Positions 20,213 to 30,873 of a DNA stretch of 64,000 bases are shown here, piece after piece; position 1 is the first letter of the stretch; the number at the start of each line of letters is the position of its first letter. A program made the position numbers and the translations under genes. Under the pieces are notes generated by a model, which saw only the letters and a list, made by a program, of their open reading frames with translations, had not been told where the DNA came from and ran no database searches. Source of the DNA: Pseudenterobacter timonensis (GTDB lineage: Bacteria > Pseudomonadota > Gammaproteobacteria > Enterobacterales > Enterobacteriaceae). The stretch covers positions 806,001 through 870,000 of the forward strand of contig NZ_FCOP01000013.1 in assembly GCF_900021175.1 (NCBI RefSeq), in the 5' to 3' direction.

Positions 20213-21754
20213 ATGCCGATAAACGATAATTCACCCCGACCGCAGGAGTTTGCTGCGGTTGATTTGGGATCTAACAGTTTCCATATGGTCATTGCCCGCG
20301 AGGTGGATGGTGCCATGCAGATCATTGGCCGCCTGAAACAGCGCGTTCATCTGGCCGACGGGCTGGATGAGAACAACCTGCTCAGCGAAGAGGCGATGGA
20401 GCGTGGCCTGGCCTGCCTGTCGCTTTTTGCGGAACGTCTGCAGGGCTTTTCTCCCTCCAGCGTCTGCATCGTCGGCACCCATACGCTGCGCCAGGCGCTC
20501 AACGCCACCGATTTTCTCAAAAGGGCGGAAAAGGTTATCCCCTACCCTATAGAGATTATTTCGGGCAATGAGGAGGCGCGCCTCATTTTTATGGGTGTGG
20601 AACATACTCAGCCGGAAAAAGGCCGCAAGCTGGTAATTGATATCGGCGGCGGCTCGACGGAGCTGGTCATAGGGGAAGATTTTGAGCCGAAGCTGGTGGA
20701 GAGCCGCCGTATGGGCTGCGTCAGCTTTGCGCAGCTTTACTTCCCCGGCGGCGCGATCACCCGCGAAAACTTTCAGCGCGCGCGCATGGCCGCGGTGCAA
20801 AAGCTGGAGTCGCTGGCGTGGCAGTACCGTATTCAGGGCTGGAACGTGGCGCTGGGCGCCTCCGGCTCCATCAAAGCGGCGCACGAAGTGCTGCTGGCGA
20901 TGGGAGAAAAAGATGGAATCATCACGCCCGAACGCCTGACCCTTCTCAGAGAGGAGGTGCTCAAACACAAGAGCTTTGACGCCCTCAGCCTGCCGGGCCT
21001 TTCGGATGAGCGCAAGGCGGTATTTGTTCCGGGGCTGGCGATACTCTGCGGCGTGTTTGACGCGCTGGCGATTCGTGAGCTGCGCCTCTCTGACGGCGCG
21101 CTGCGCGAAGGGGTGCTTTATGAGATGGAGGGGCGCTTCCGTCATCAGGATATTCGCAGCCGTACCGCGCAAAGTCTGGCCAACCAGTACAATATCGATC
21201 GCGACCAGGCACGCCGGGTACTTGAAACCACCACGCATATTTATGAACAGTGGGAGACGCAAAATCCGAAGCTTGCCCATCCGCAGCTTGCCGCTCTGCT
21301 GAAGTGGGCGGCGATGCTGCATGAGGTGGGGCTGAATATCAACCACAGCGGCATGCACCGCCATTCCGCCTATATTCTGCAGCATAGCGATCTGCCCGGC
21401 TTTAGCCAGGAGCAGCAAAGCATGATGGCGACGCTGGTGCGCAATCACCGCAAAGCGATTAAGCTCGACGACCTGCCGCGCTTTACCCTGTTTAAGAAAA
21501 AACAGTTCCTGCCGCTGATCCAGCTACTGCGGCTGGGCGTCCTGCTGAATAACCAGCGTCAGGCTACCACCACCCCGCCGACGCTGCGGCTGACCACTGA
21601 TGATAACCACTGGACCTTAAGCTTCCCGCACGACTGGTTTAGCCAGAATGCGCTGGTGCTGCTGGATCTGGAAAAAGAGCAGCAGTACTGGGACGCGGTG
21701 ACGGGCTGGAAATTAAAAATCGAGGAGGAGCACTCCCCGGACGTAGCCGCATAA
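20213..21754 (+). CDS. ppx: Ppx, exopolyphosphatase
   Basis: 513 residues, the E. coli length. It releases orthophosphate from the ends of long polyphosphate and belongs to the Ppx/GppA ASKHA fold. The P-loops are [13 protein letters not shown] at the N-terminus and [13 protein letters not shown] at about 143-155; an HD-like helical domain follows from about 310. It forms an operon with ppk and is followed by a clear terminator. Confidence 0.98.
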   Translation: MPINDNSPRPQEFAAVDLGSNSFHMVIAREVDGAMQIIGRLKQRVHLADGLDENNLLSEEAMERGLACLSLFAERLQGFSPSSVCIVGTHTLRQALNATDFLKRAEKVIPYPIEIISGNEEARLIFMGVEHTQPEKGRKLVIDIGGGSTELVIGEDFEPKLVESRRMGCVSFAQLYFPGGAITRENFQRARMAAVQKLESLAWQYRIQGWNVALGASGSIKAAHEVLLAMGEKDGIITPERLTLLREEVLKHKSFDALSLPGLSDERKAVFVPGLAILCGVFDALAIRELRLSDGALREGVLYEMEGRFRHQDIRSRTAQSLANQYNIDRDQARRVLETTTHIYEQWETQNPKLAHPQLAALLKWAAMLHEVGLNINHSGMHRHSAYILQHSDLPGFSQEQQSMMATLVRNHRKAIKLDDLPRFTLFKKKQFLPLIQLLRLGVLLNNQRQATTTPPTLRLTTDDNHWTLSFPHDWFSQNALVLLDLEKEQQYWDAVTGWKLKIEEEHSPDVAA

Positions 21755-21766
21755 CCGCCCGATGAC

Positions 21767-21791
21767 AAAGGCGCTGTTAAGGCGCCTTTTT
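21767..21791 (+). terminator. Terminator of ppk-ppx
   Basis: AAAGGCGC/GCGCCTTT stem with a TGTTAAG loop, then a run of T. It overlaps the last codons of pdeF on the other strand. Confidence 0.85.
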
Positions 21792-24005
21792 CTCTGACAG
21801 CAAGGCCAGCGGCTCAGGCTCGCCAATCAGATAGCCCTGCAGATAATCGATGCCAAGCGCCATCACCGTTTCGCGGATCTCTTCCGATTCAACATACTCC
21901 GCTACCACCAGCATTTTTTTCATTCTCGCCAGGTGGCATATGGAGGCCACAATCTGATGATCCAGGCTGTTATCGACAATATTGCGGATAAAGCTACCGT
22001 CAATCTTCAGAATATCGGCATCGACGCTTTTTAAGCGAGCATAGCTGGCGTAACCCGTACCAAAATCGTCAATGCCGATACGGCATCCCATCTGCTGCAG
22101 CTGCCTGATCACCTGCGCCGCCAGGTCGATGTTGCCAAAACAGCTACTCTCTGTCACCTCAAATATCAGCTGCCACGCTTCGATCCCGTAGATTTTTAGC
22201 AGGCGCGACACCTCAAGAGGAAACTGCACGCGACAGACAGTGGAAGGGGTAAGGTTAATGGCGAACCGCTGTCCGGGAAGTTGCTTGTGGTGGCTGGCGA
22301 GGAACTGCAAGGTATATTCCAGCACCCAGAGATCGATACGGGAAGAGAGGCCAAACTCCTGCGCTACCGGCAAAAAGCAATCCGGTAAGATCATCTCGCC
22401 ATTTTCATCTGGCATACGCAGCAACACTTCGTGATAGTTATCGCCGCGCACCCCCTGCACCCGCTGCGCCATCAGAACAAACGCATTCTGCTCCAGCGCA
22501 TGCTGCATGCGGTTCATCATCTGCACTTTATCCTTCAGGCCTCGCTGCAGCGACATCGCTCCGCGCTGCTGAAGATTTTCTGGCTGGCTGGTGGCCAGGG
22601 AGTGATCGGCAATCACGCTCAGCTCCCCCAGTACCAGGTAAAGATGGTTAACCGGCGCACGCACGGCGCAGTAGCTGAATCCCACCTGCGGCTGCAACGG
22701 CATGCCATCCCAGAAAAAGCGAAAACGCTTGATATGCTCGTGAAGCGCCATAATCCGCGCTTCATGCGACTCGGTATTAAGCCGAATGGCGAGATCGTAT
22801 CCGGAGAGGTGATACACATTCTCGTTCGGCTGTAGCCAGCCGTTGAGCCACTCAGCCAGCCTCTGCTTGTACTGAATACGCAGCAATACGCCGTAATTGC
22901 GTCCCAACAGCTCCAGCTCCGGGATGCGCATCATGCAGAGCGTCGACCAGGGCGTTTTTGCCAGCGCGCGCGAAAGCGCCCGCAGGTTGGGAATATTGAC
23001 CACCGGATCAAGGAAAGCGAGGCGACGTGCCCGGGCATTGATCACTCGCTGGCGGGTTGCCAGCATGGCCAGGTAGATAACCACGAAGGAAAAGACGACA
23101 TAGCTTGAAGAGGTGATCGCCAGCTGGATATCGTAACTTTGGATAAAGGGGATATAGCGGTAGAAGTAGTGAATAATCACTATCAGCACAGGCGTCCAGA
23201 TGAGGGACATCAGTTTATAGCCATACCGCATCGCGCCCCACAGCATCACCGGCATCACCAGCAGCAGCGTGTAGCTAGTACTGAAGATTGAGTTGTTTTC
23301 GCTAAAGGGAACAAGCAACAGCCCCAGCAGACATCCCAGCACTGCAATCCAGATCGCAAACTCCAGCAGGGTCGCCTTTTTGTCGATTTGCGAACGAATC
23401 TGCGAAACCAGCCCTCTGATATAAAAAGGGTTACGTATCAGGCGTATCGCCAGATAGCTAATCGGCACCCCGGTCAGCCCGCTGACCAGCAGCCCCTGAT
23501 AGCTAATCAGCATGCGAATCGAGGCGGGGCTGAAGCCGGTGAGGCTATGGCGGCTTTCATAAATCCCTACATAGACTGCGCACTGAAACAGAAACAGAAA
23601 GAGCGTGGCAGGACAGATCACCTGCCAGAATATGCGCTGCCCCATCAAATGCACATCGCCGTAAGCCACCATATTACGCCGGGGCGCAAACACCCGATAG
23701 CCACCCCAGCTCAACACCAGAGGCACCAGAAAATGCACGTTAACGGCTATCGTCTCATAGAGCGTGACGGAGAAGTAGTAGCGAAGAAAGAGCGCCACCA
23801 CGATCCCCGGAACGGCCATCAGGCCATAAAAGAGCATTAAAGCCAGGCAGAACGACAGGGGCATATAGTAGAGCACAACCATGCCACCGTTCAGCTCGGT
23901 GTAAGTAGAGGCGAGGCTAAATACAGGTAACAAAAAAATGGGCAGAAGAAGCGGCAGTGCCCACCAGCGATCTTTGTAACGATTGAATAAGGCGAGGATA
24001 GTCAT
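21777..24005 (-). CDS. pdeF: PdeF (YfgF), MASE1-GGDEF-EAL cyclic-di-GMP phosphodiesterase
   Basis: 742 residues from the ATG at 24005; E. coli PdeF has 747. An N-terminal MASE1-type membrane sensor of about eight to ten helices spans roughly 1-310. A degenerate GGDEF domain follows: the signature region reads HLSGYDLAIRL, so no cyclase activity is expected. The EAL domain (about 500-735) keeps EVLLRM at the EAL position and IDDFGTGYAS, consistent with an active phosphodiesterase. A TTG nine codons upstream is an alternative start; neither has a strong ribosome site. The E. coli enzyme is known as an anaerobically expressed, FNR-dependent phosphodiesterase. A perfect FNR box lies upstream here too. 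Confidence 0.93.
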   Translation of the reverse strand: MTILALFNRYKDRWWALPLLLPIFLLPVFSLASTYTELNGGMVVLYYMPLSFCLALMLFYGLMAVPGIVVALFLRYYFSVTLYETIAVNVHFLVPLVLSWGGYRVFAPRRNMVAYGDVHLMGQRIFWQVICPATLFLFLFQCAVYVGIYESRHSLTGFSPASIRMLISYQGLLVSGLTGVPISYLAIRLIRNPFYIRGLVSQIRSQIDKKATLLEFAIWIAVLGCLLGLLLVPFSENNSIFSTSYTLLLVMPVMLWGAMRYGYKLMSLIWTPVLIVIIHYFYRYIPFIQSYDIQLAITSSSYVVFSFVVIYLAMLATRQRVINARARRLAFLDPVVNIPNLRALSRALAKTPWSTLCMMRIPELELLGRNYGVLLRIQYKQRLAEWLNGWLQPNENVYHLSGYDLAIRLNTESHEARIMALHEHIKRFRFFWDGMPLQPQVGFSYCAVRAPVNHLYLVLGELSVIADHSLATSQPENLQQRGAMSLQRGLKDKVQMMNRMQHALEQNAFVLMAQRVQGVRGDNYHEVLLRMPDENGEMILPDCFLPVAQEFGLSSRIDLWVLEYTLQFLASHHKQLPGQRFAINLTPSTVCRVQFPLEVSRLLKIYGIEAWQLIFEVTESSCFGNIDLAAQVIRQLQQMGCRIGIDDFGTGYASYARLKSVDADILKIDGSFIRNIVDNSLDHQIVASICHLARMKKMLVVAEYVESEEIRETVMALGIDYLQGYLIGEPEPLALLSEKKAP

Positions 24006-24107
24006 AGATGCCCAGTACGACCCTTGATCCAACGGGTAAGTTTAGACAGGCATCCAACCTGACACCATGCCGAACAAACGAGTCTGAACGGACGCTTCGG
24101 AGAAAGA

Positions 24108-24148
24108 ATTTTAATTAGGCTCGGTAAGTTACGATTGATTTAAATCAA
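24108..24148 (-). promoter_or_regulatory. FNR-activated class II promoter of pdeF
   Basis: TTGATTTAAATCAA (24135-24148) is a perfect FNR box. On the minus strand a TAAAAT -10 hexamer follows at 24108-24113, placing the start near 24101 and FNR at about -41. This fits oxygen-regulated expression of pdeF. Confidence 0.8.
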
Positions 24149-24352
24149 GTTACATTGCGCCAATAATATTTTCTTACGTTTCGTGCAGCTCTTTTTCCTA
24201 TTTATATCAATACTGTAAATACTTCAAATCCAATTCATAACAATATTTGATTTTCACGTTGACATAATTTTACATAAGCCCGAATTGACCCTGCGTTATC
24301 CCTGTGCCTTAATACCCCTATCGCCCGAAAGGGTCTATCCAGGAAAACCAAC
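24149..24352. other. AT-rich intergenic region upstream of yfgG
   Basis: The upper part of the 347-bp gap between pdeF and yfgG. It is clearly richer in A and T than its surroundings. A likely yfgG promoter is TTGACA (24260-24265) followed by AT-rich sequence. GCCCGAAAGGGTC just before the yfgG ribosome site can form a small hairpin. I see no coding frame or repeat. Confidence 0.5.
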
Positions 24353-24553
24353 GTGAGTCAGGCCACGCGAATGCACAGACGATCCCGCTTTAACACCCGT
24401 ATGACCCGTATCGTCCTGCTTATCAGCTTCCTCTTCTTCTTTGGCCGCTTTGTCTATTCGTCGATTGGTGCATGGCACCACCATCAGGATAAAATCCAGT
24501 CGCAGCAATCCTCTCTCTCTGTCGAAACGTCCGCCGGTAAAGCGCTTAACTGA
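24353..24553 (+). CDS. yfgG: YfgG, small inner-membrane protein (GTG start)
   Basis: 66 residues; E. coli YfgG has 63 and the same N-terminal pattern MSQATxMxxRxRFNxRMTRIV. A basic N-terminus leads into one transmembrane helix (about 19-38, IVLLISFLFFFGRFVYSSI), then a His- and Gln-rich tail with HHH at 42-44. E. coli YfgG has been linked to nickel and cobalt tolerance; the histidine cluster would suit metal contact, but function here is inferred. AGGA lies eight bases before the GTG. Confidence 0.88.
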   Translation: MSQATRMHRRSRFNTRMTRIVLLISFLFFFGRFVYSSIGAWHHHQDKIQSQQSSLSVETSAGKALN

Positions 24554-24652
24554 TTCTCATCAGGCTATCCCGCACCTTCGGGCTGAATAACGCCCCTGCT
24601 GAAAATCATACCCTGGTAAAGCGCTCCAGACGTCAGGCGTTATCAAATAAAA

Positions 24653-25873
24653 TTATCTCCGCTGGCACCGCTGGCGTTGGCTGTAGAGCCCTGCTCCGGC
24701 TAATGTCAGCAACGGAATGCCGTGAAAAATAACTATCACCAGCGCGGGGGCAAACCAGACGTAAAAAGGGGCAACAATTAACATTCCGACCCCAAATCCT
24801 GTCATTTGCAGAAGCGTCATCAGGCTAAACACCGGCAGGCGCAACCGTTCTGGCTCACTCTGGATACGGGAAATCAGGCTCACATCCGCCAGGCCATCCC
24901 CTACCCCGGCAAAGGCGATAAAGATCAGCGCCAGCGGGACGCCATGCTGCTGAAAGGTGAAAATAAAGCCCAGGGACATTAACGCTACGCCGCCAAAAAA
25001 GAGGCGTTCCGTGCCTGTTACGCCCTGAAGCAACAGGTAATTCGCTATCCGCGCGCCGAGAAACTTCCCGCCAGCCCAGACGGCGAGCAGCAGCCCCATC
25101 GTTTTCCCGGCCGTCGCTGGCGTCAGCCATTCAGACAGGATGGGAAAGCCCACGTTATGGGCAGCGCTTCCCAGCGTATCCGCCATCGTTACCAGCAACA
25201 TTCCAGCCAGCACCGGCGTCGCGCGTAGTCCTGAAATGAGGTTACGCCACTCTTTACGATGTGGTTCAGCCTCCCCCACAGCCGGATAAAAGAGAAAGCG
25301 TAATGGCATAATCGCTAAGCCAGCCAGCAGGTATGTCACGATATTCATGGCAAATACCAGCTGATAGCCGCTGGCGGCCAGCAAAATACCCGATACCAGA
25401 CTTCCTGTGACCGCCCCGGTCGCGGAGGCCGAGGTCAGCCAGGCGTTGGTAGAAACCCGCCGGGATTCGTCTACCCACCGGGGTAACTGGCTGTTAAGTC
25501 CTATCGCGAACATCGAATTTCCGATGCCAATTCCCAGGGCGATAAAAGGCAGGATATAAAGCTGCGCCGCCGGAGGAAAAATCAGCAGCAACGACAGCAG
25601 AGCGGCGCGGATAATATCAAATATCACCAGAGGCAGACGTCCATGAAAACGCCGAAAGAAAGGAACGCCGGCTACGCTGGCCAGAATGCCGCCACCAACA
25701 CGGCAGGCCAGAAAAATACTGACATGCATAACGCTCTGACTCAGCAAATAGACATAGGTGGAGAGCGCCACCATATTAAGAAACGCGCCAAAATCAGAGA
25801 TAAACCGCGCGGTAATGATTAACCAGCTATTTCTGGCGGAACGCGTCATACCGTCCTGCGATACATCAGTCAT
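24653..25873 (-). CDS. MFS transporter (EntS/MFS_3-like)
   Basis: 406 residues with twelve predicted membrane segments. A short basic N-terminus leads to SWLIITARFISDFGAF, and the loop between helices 2 and 3 reads RVGGGILASVAGVPFFRRFHGRL. The layout resembles the MFS_3 group that includes the enterobactin exporter EntS, but nothing in the neighbourhood indicates a substrate. AAGGA lies eight bases before the ATG. In E. coli this position holds yfgH and yfgI, which are absent. It is a single-gene accessory insertion ending before yfgG. Confidence 0.85.
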   Translation of the reverse strand: MTDVSQDGMTRSARNSWLIITARFISDFGAFLNMVALSTYVYLLSQSVMHVSIFLACRVGGGILASVAGVPFFRRFHGRLPLVIFDIIRAALLSLLLIFPPAAQLYILPFIALGIGIGNSMFAIGLNSQLPRWVDESRRVSTNAWLTSASATGAVTGSLVSGILLAASGYQLVFAMNIVTYLLAGLAIMPLRFLFYPAVGEAEPHRKEWRNLISGLRATPVLAGMLLVTMADTLGSAAHNVGFPILSEWLTPATAGKTMGLLLAVWAGGKFLGARIANYLLLQGVTGTERLFFGGVALMSLGFIFTFQQHGVPLALIFIAFAGVGDGLADVSLISRIQSEPERLRLPVFSLMTLLQMTGFGVGMLIVAPFYVWFAPALVIVIFHGIPLLTLAGAGLYSQRQRCQRR

Positions 25874-26083
25874 ACAGACATTCCTTATGGAATCAGCGAC
25901 AGGTGAAAATCTCGCAGGCGGGAAGGCTATCCTGCGTTCTGACGGGTGAAGAACGATGCCGTTGCGATAAAAGTTACCGGTACAGAAGAACTTTTACACT
26001 ACCGGACCGAAAGAAGCGTATATCGCGCTAACGATACCGTGAGAACCAGAGTTAAAAAGTGTGAACCCGGATAGGTTAGATAT
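25874..26083. other. Upstream region of the MFS gene with an inverted repeat
   Basis: This gap separates the MFS gene from the guaA terminator. It contains AAAAGTT (25969-25975) and AACTTTT (25989-25995) as 7-bp inverted arms 13 bases apart, inside a pair of ACCGG direct repeats. The symmetry could be an operator for the transporter gene. No coding frame is supported. Confidence 0.4.
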
Positions 26084-26109
26084 AAAAAACCCTCTGTAAA
26101 AACAGAGGG
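26084..26109 (-). terminator. Terminator of the guaBA operon
   Basis: CCCTCTGT/ACAGAGGG perfect 8-bp stem, AAAA loop, and six T on the minus strand after it. It lies 48 bp after the guaA stop. Confidence 0.93.
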
Positions 26110-26156
26110 CTGATTTCAGTTTTGCTTTTCAGCAACGGGCAGGAAGGGTTACCGGC

Positions 26157-27734
26157 TTATTCCCACTCAATCGTCGCTGGTGGCTTGCCGCTGATGTCAT
26201 ACACCACGCGGGAAATACCGTTCACTTCGTTGATGATGCGGTTAGAGACGCGGCCCAGGAAGTCATACGGCAGATGCGCCCAGTGCGCGGTCATAAAGTC
26301 GATGGTTTCTACCGCACGCAGGGAGACAACCCAGTCGTACTTGCGGCCATCGCCCATGACGCCGACGGAACGTACCGGCAGGAAGACGGTAAATGCCTGG
26401 CTTACCTTGTTATAGAGGTCCGCCTTGCGCAGCTCTTCGATAAAGATAGCGTCGGCGCGGCGCAGCAGGTCGCAGTACTCTTTCTTCACTTCGCCCAGCA
26501 CGCGTACGCCGAGACCCGGCCCCGGGAACGGGTGGCGGTAGAGCATATCGTACGGCAGACCCAGCTCCAGACCGATCTTACGCACTTCGTCTTTGAACAG
26601 CTCGCGCAGCGGCTCAACCAGCCCCATCTTCATCTCTTTCGGCAGGCCGCCCACGTTGTGGTGAGATTTGATGACGTGCGCTTTACCGGTGGCGGAAGCC
26701 GCAGACTCGATCACGTCAGGGTAGATGGTGCCCTGCGCCAGCCATTTCACATCTTCCAGCTTCAGCGCCTCTTCGTCGAACACTTCCACGAAGACGCGGC
26801 CGATGATTTTACGCTTCGCTTCCGGGTCGTTTTCGCCCGCCAGCGCATCGAGGAAACGCTGCTCGCCTTCCACGTGAACGATGTTCAGACCGAAGTGGTC
26901 GCCGAACATATCCATTACCTGCTGGGCTTCATTCAGACGCAGCAGGCCGTTATCCACAAATACGCAGGTCAGGTTTTTGCCGATCGCGCGGTGCAGCAGC
27001 ATCGCGGTAACGGAAGAGTCAACGCCGCCGGAGAGGCCCAGAATCACTTTATCGTCGCCCACTTGCTGGCGAATACGCTCTACGGCATCGTCGATGATTT
27101 TTGCCGGGGTCCACAGGGCTTCACACTGGCAGATATCGCGCACGAAGCGCTCCAGCATACGCATCCCCTGGCGAGTATGGGTCACTTCCGGGTGGAACTG
27201 CACGCCATAGAAGCGTTTTTCCTCGTTTGCCATAATGGCGAACGGGCAGGACTCGGTGCTGGCGACGGTAACGAAGTCGGCCGGAATCGCAGTGACTTTG
27301 TCGCCGTGGCTCATCCAGACGTCGAGTAGCGGTTTACCGTCGGCGGTCAGGGAATCTTCAATACCGCGCACCAGGGCGCTGTCATTGACCACTTCTACCT
27401 GCGCATAGCCAAACTCACGCTCGTTTGAGCCTTCAACGTGACCGCCCAGCTGCATTGCCATCGTCTGCATGCCGTAGCAAACGCCGAATACCGGCACGCC
27501 AGCTTCAAACACATACTGCGGCGCGCGCGGGCTGTTCTCTTCGGTGGTGCTTTCCGGGCCACCGGAGAGGATAATCCCGCTGGGATTAAATTCGCGAATC
27601 TGTGCTTCCGTGACATCCCACGCCCAGAGCTCACAATAAACGCCGAGTTCACGCACGCGGCGTGCAACCAGCTGAGTGTACTGGGAACCAAAATCCAGGA
27701 TGAGAATGCGGTGTTTATGAATGTTTTCCGTCAT
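26157..27734 (-). CDS. guaA: GuaA, GMP synthase (glutamine-hydrolysing)
   Basis: 525 residues, the E. coli length. It makes GMP from XMP, ATP and glutamine. The N-terminal class I amidotransferase domain has nucleophile Cys in FGVCYGMQ (about 86) and the His/Glu pair in FHPEVTHT. The ATP-pyrophosphatase domain carries the P-loop LSGGVDSSV (about 234-242). The C-terminal dimerisation domain ends in the family tail PPATIEWE. It is second in the guaBA operon. Confidence 0.98.
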   Translation of the reverse strand: MTENIHKHRILILDFGSQYTQLVARRVRELGVYCELWAWDVTEAQIREFNPSGIILSGGPESTTEENSPRAPQYVFEAGVPVFGVCYGMQTMAMQLGGHVEGSNEREFGYAQVEVVNDSALVRGIEDSLTADGKPLLDVWMSHGDKVTAIPADFVTVASTESCPFAIMANEEKRFYGVQFHPEVTHTRQGMRMLERFVRDICQCEALWTPAKIIDDAVERIRQQVGDDKVILGLSGGVDSSVTAMLLHRAIGKNLTCVFVDNGLLRLNEAQQVMDMFGDHFGLNIVHVEGEQRFLDALAGENDPEAKRKIIGRVFVEVFDEEALKLEDVKWLAQGTIYPDVIESAASATGKAHVIKSHHNVGGLPKEMKMGLVEPLRELFKDEVRKIGLELGLPYDMLYRHPFPGPGLGVRVLGEVKKEYCDLLRRADAIFIEELRKADLYNKVSQAFTVFLPVRSVGVMGDGRKYDWVVSLRAVETIDFMTAHWAHLPYDFLGRVSNRIINEVNGISRVVYDISGKPPATIEWE

Positions 27735-27773
27735 TGACGCTAATTCCGAGGCAAGTGAAACAGATTAAATAAA

Positions 27774-27796
27774 TCGCCCGACACAAGGTCGGGCGA
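27774..27796 (-). other. Intercistronic hairpin between guaB and guaA
   Basis: TCGCCCGAC/GTCGGGCGA perfect 9-bp stem, 5-base loop, followed on the minus strand by TTTATTT. It sits five bases after the guaB stop. It could lower downstream expression or stabilise the guaB 3' end. Confidence 0.65.
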
Positions 27797-27801
27797 GAAA
27801 A

Positions 27802-29268
27802 TCAGGAGCCCAGACGGTAGTTCGGGGACTCTTTAGTGATTGTCACGTCATGAACGTGGCTTTCCTGAATACCGGCACCGCTGATACGGACAAACTCGGC
27901 TTTCGTGCGCAGCTCGTCGATCGTACCACAGCCGGTCAGACCCATACAGGAGCGCAGGCCGCCCATCTGCTGGTGGATAATCTCTTTCAGGCGACCTTTA
28001 TAAGCCACACGGCCTTCGATTCCTTCCGGCACCAGCTTGTCAGCGGCGTTATCGCTCTGGAAGTAACGGTCGGAGGAGCCTTTGGACATCGCCCCCAGGG
28101 AGCCCATGCCGCGGTAGGATTTGTAAGAGCGGCCCTGGTAGAGTTCGATTTCACCCGGGGACTCTTCAGTACCCGCCAGCATGGAGCCAACCATGACGGC
28201 AGCAGCGCCCGCGGCGATCGCTTTGGCGATGTCGCCGGAGAAGCGGATACCGCCGTCAGCGATAACCGGAATACCGGTCCCTTCCAGCGCTTCCACCGCG
28301 TCGGAGACTGCGGTGATCTGCGGTACGCCCACGCCGGTGACGATACGGGTAGTACAGATAGAGCCCGGGCCGATACCCACTTTCACTGCGCTTACGCCCG
28401 CTTCCGCCAGCGCACGTGCGCCGGCACCGGTCGCCACGTTGCCACCGATGATCTGCAGGTCAGGATATTTAGCGCGCGTTTCACGAATGCGCTGCAGAAC
28501 CCCTTCGGAGTGGCCGTGAGAGGAGTCGATCAGCAGGACGTCAACGCCTGCGGCAACCAGCGCGTCAACGCGCTCTTCGTTACCCGCGCCCGCGCCAACC
28601 GCCGCGCCCACGCGCAGACGGCCATGCTCGTCTTTACAGGCGTTTGGTTTACGTTCTGCTTTCTGGAAATCTTTAACGGTGATCATGCCGCGCAGGTGGA
28701 ACTGCGCGTCCACCACCAGCGCTTTCTCAACGCGTTTTTCATGCATTTTTGCCAGCACCACGTCGCGCGTTTCACCTTCACGCACGGTAACCAGACGCTC
28801 TTTCGGGGTCATATAGACGCTGACCGGCTGATTGAGATCGGTAACGAAACGGACGTCACGGCCGGTGACGATCCCTACCAGCTCGTTCTCTTCGGTGACA
28901 ACAGGGTAGCCCGCAAAGCCGTTACGCTCGGTCAGGGCTTTCACTTCGTGCAGGGTGGTGGTCGGCAGAACGGTTTGCGGATCGGTCACGATACCGGATT
29001 CATGTTTTTTCACGCGGCGAACTTCTTCGGCCTGACGCTCAATAGACATGTTTTTATGAATAAAGCCAATGCCGCCTTCCTGTGCCAGGGCGATTGCCAG
29101 GCGCGCTTCCGTCACGGTGTCCATTGCCGCGGAGAGCATAGGAATGTTCAGACGAATGGTCTTGGTTAACTGCGTGCTGAGGTCGGCAGTATTCGGCAGA
29201 ACGGTGGAATGAGCGGGAACGAGGAGGACGTCGTCAAACGTCAGGGCTTCTTTAGCGATACGTAGCAT
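27802..29268 (-). CDS. guaB: GuaB, IMP dehydrogenase
   Basis: 488 residues from the ATG at 29268, the E. coli length. It oxidises IMP to XMP with NAD+, the rate-limiting step to guanine nucleotides. A TIM barrel carries the catalytic Cys in [11 protein letters not shown] (about 305) and is interrupted by a two-CBS regulatory domain (about 93-200, with [10 protein letters not shown]). The mobile flap has the RGMGSLGAM region. An in-frame ATG two codons earlier was not chosen because family members start MLRIAKEAL. Confidence 0.98.
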   Translation of the reverse strand: MLRIAKEALTFDDVLLVPAHSTVLPNTADLSTQLTKTIRLNIPMLSAAMDTVTEARLAIALAQEGGIGFIHKNMSIERQAEEVRRVKKHESGIVTDPQTVLPTTTLHEVKALTERNGFAGYPVVTEENELVGIVTGRDVRFVTDLNQPVSVYMTPKERLVTVREGETRDVVLAKMHEKRVEKALVVDAQFHLRGMITVKDFQKAERKPNACKDEHGRLRVGAAVGAGAGNEERVDALVAAGVDVLLIDSSHGHSEGVLQRIRETRAKYPDLQIIGGNVATGAGARALAEAGVSAVKVGIGPGSICTTRIVTGVGVPQITAVSDAVEALEGTGIPVIADGGIRFSGDIAKAIAAGAAAVMVGSMLAGTEESPGEIELYQGRSYKSYRGMGSLGAMSKGSSDRYFQSDNAADKLVPEGIEGRVAYKGRLKEIIHQQMGGLRSCMGLTGCGTIDELRTKAEFVRISGAGIQESHVHDVTITKESPNYRLGS

Positions 29269-29319
29269 GGGCAATATCTCTGACCTGGGTGGTTAAATAT
29301 TGCCGTGGCATTATACAGA

Positions 29320-29335
29320 GCGTAACCGATTGCAT
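29320..29335 (-). promoter_or_regulatory. Candidate PurR box of guaBA
   Basis: Read on the minus strand ATGCAATCGGTTACGC matches 11 of 16 PurR consensus positions. It lies 52 bp upstream of the guaB start. E. coli guaBA is PurR-regulated. The match is weaker than at purC and purM. Confidence 0.55.
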
Positions 29336-29427
29336 CTACACTTTTTTGCAAAAAATGCTTGCGATCCCCCCGAAGCGGGTTACTATCGACTGAATAACCT
29401 GCTGATTTAGAATTTGATCCCGCTCAC

Positions 29428-30801
29428 ATGTTATCCGCTCATTCCCCCTCAATTTTTACCGTAAGCCGCCTCAATCAAACGGTTCGTTTGCTGCTTGAGC
29501 AGGAAATGGGTCAGGTCTGGATCAGCGGCGAGATCTCCAATTTTACCCAGCCCGCCTCTGGCCACTGGTACTTTACGCTGAAGGATGATGGCGCCCAGGT
29601 GCGTTGCGCGATGTTCCGCAACAGCAACCGTCGGGTGACCTTCCGCCCGCAGCACGGCCAGCAGGTTCTGGTATGCGCTAACATCACCCTGTACGAGCCG
29701 CGTGGCGACTATCAGATTATCGTCGAAAGCATGCAGCCAGCAGGCGAAGGGCTGTTGCAGCAGAAATATGAACAGCTGAAAGCGAAGCTCTCGGCGGAAG
29801 GACTGTTCGATCAGCAGTGGAAAAAGCCACTCCCCTCCCCCGCCCACTGCGTGGGCGTTATCACCTCGAAAACCGGCGCCGCGCTGCACGATATTTTGCA
29901 TGTGCTGAAGCGCCGCGATCCCTCCCTGCCGGTCATGATCTACCCCACCGCTGTACAGGGCGACGACGCTCCGGCGCAGATTGTGCGCGCCATTGCGCTT
30001 GCCAACGCCCGTCAGGAGTGCGACGTGCTTATCGTCGGGCGCGGAGGCGGCTCGCTGGAGGATCTCTGGAGCTTTAACGATGAACGCGTGGCGCGGGCAA
30101 TTTTCGCCAGCCGCATCCCGGTGGTGAGCGCCGTCGGACACGAGACGGATGTTACCATCGCTGACTTTGTCGCCGATCTGCGCGCTCCTACGCCGTCGGC
30201 GGCAGCGGAACTGGTCAGCCGTAACCAGCTGGAGCTGCTGCGGCAAATCCAGTCGGCCCAGCAGCGGCTGGAAATGGCGATGGATTACTTCCTCGCAAAC
30301 CGCAACCGCCGCTTTACCCAGGCCTTTCACCGCCTGCAACAGCAGCATCCGCAGCTACGCCTGGCGCGTCAGCAGACCTTGCTGGAACGGTTACGCCAGC
30401 GGATGAATTTCGCTCTGGATAACCAGGTGAAACAGGCGGCGCAGCGCCAGCAGCGGGCCATGCGGCGTCTCAGTCAGCAAAATCCGCAGCCACGCATCCT
30501 GCGTGCGCAAACGCGTATACAGCAACTCGAATACCGGCTGGCGCAGAACCTGCGTGCCCGCCTCAGCACCACGCGCGAGCGCTTTGGCAACGCGGTAACG
30601 CATCTGGAAGCGGTTAGCCCCCTCTCAACTCTGGCGCGTGGCTACAGCGTGACCACGGCGACCGACGGCAAGGTGCTGAAACAGACTAAGCAGGTGAAAG
30701 CGGGCGATCTGCTCACCACCCGCCTGGCGGACGGCTGGGTGGAGAGCGAAGTAAAAGGGGTAACGCCCGCGAAAAAAACGCGTTCGCGCAAAAAGGAATA
30801 A
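29428..30801 (+). CDS. xseA: XseA, exonuclease VII large subunit
   Basis: 457 residues, E. coli 456. It is the catalytic subunit of the single-strand-specific exonuclease VII. An N-terminal OB-fold (about 1-105, with [10 protein letters not shown]) binds DNA. The catalytic region has [30 protein letters not shown] and [15 protein letters not shown] long coiled-coil segment (about 280-400, Gln- and Arg-rich) is where XseB subunits bind. The tail is very basic. It is divergent from guaB, as in E. coli. Confidence 0.97.
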   Translation: MLSAHSPSIFTVSRLNQTVRLLLEQEMGQVWISGEISNFTQPASGHWYFTLKDDGAQVRCAMFRNSNRRVTFRPQHGQQVLVCANITLYEPRGDYQIIVESMQPAGEGLLQQKYEQLKAKLSAEGLFDQQWKKPLPSPAHCVGVITSKTGAALHDILHVLKRRDPSLPVMIYPTAVQGDDAPAQIVRAIALANARQECDVLIVGRGGGSLEDLWSFNDERVARAIFASRIPVVSAVGHETDVTIADFVADLRAPTPSAAAELVSRNQLELLRQIQSAQQRLEMAMDYFLANRNRRFTQAFHRLQQQHPQLRLARQQTLLERLRQRMNFALDNQVKQAAQRQQRAMRRLSQQNPQPRILRAQTRIQQLEYRLAQNLRARLSTTRERFGNAVTHLEAVSPLSTLARGYSVTTATDGKVLKQTKQVKAGDLLTTRLADGWVESEVKGVTPAKKTRSRKKE

Positions 30802-30873
30802 TTCTTCGCCGTTTACCCACTATACTGCTGCTATTGCTTTTTATTCGGCCTTGCCAGAACGAAGGAGAGCAGC

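Noticed and set aside
20231-21448. 405-codon open frame on the minus strand
   Set aside because: Antisense to ppx, whose length and motifs match the family exactly.
27850-29169. 439-codon open frame on the plus strand
   Set aside because: Antisense to guaB; the translation has shadow-type composition and no recognisable domain.
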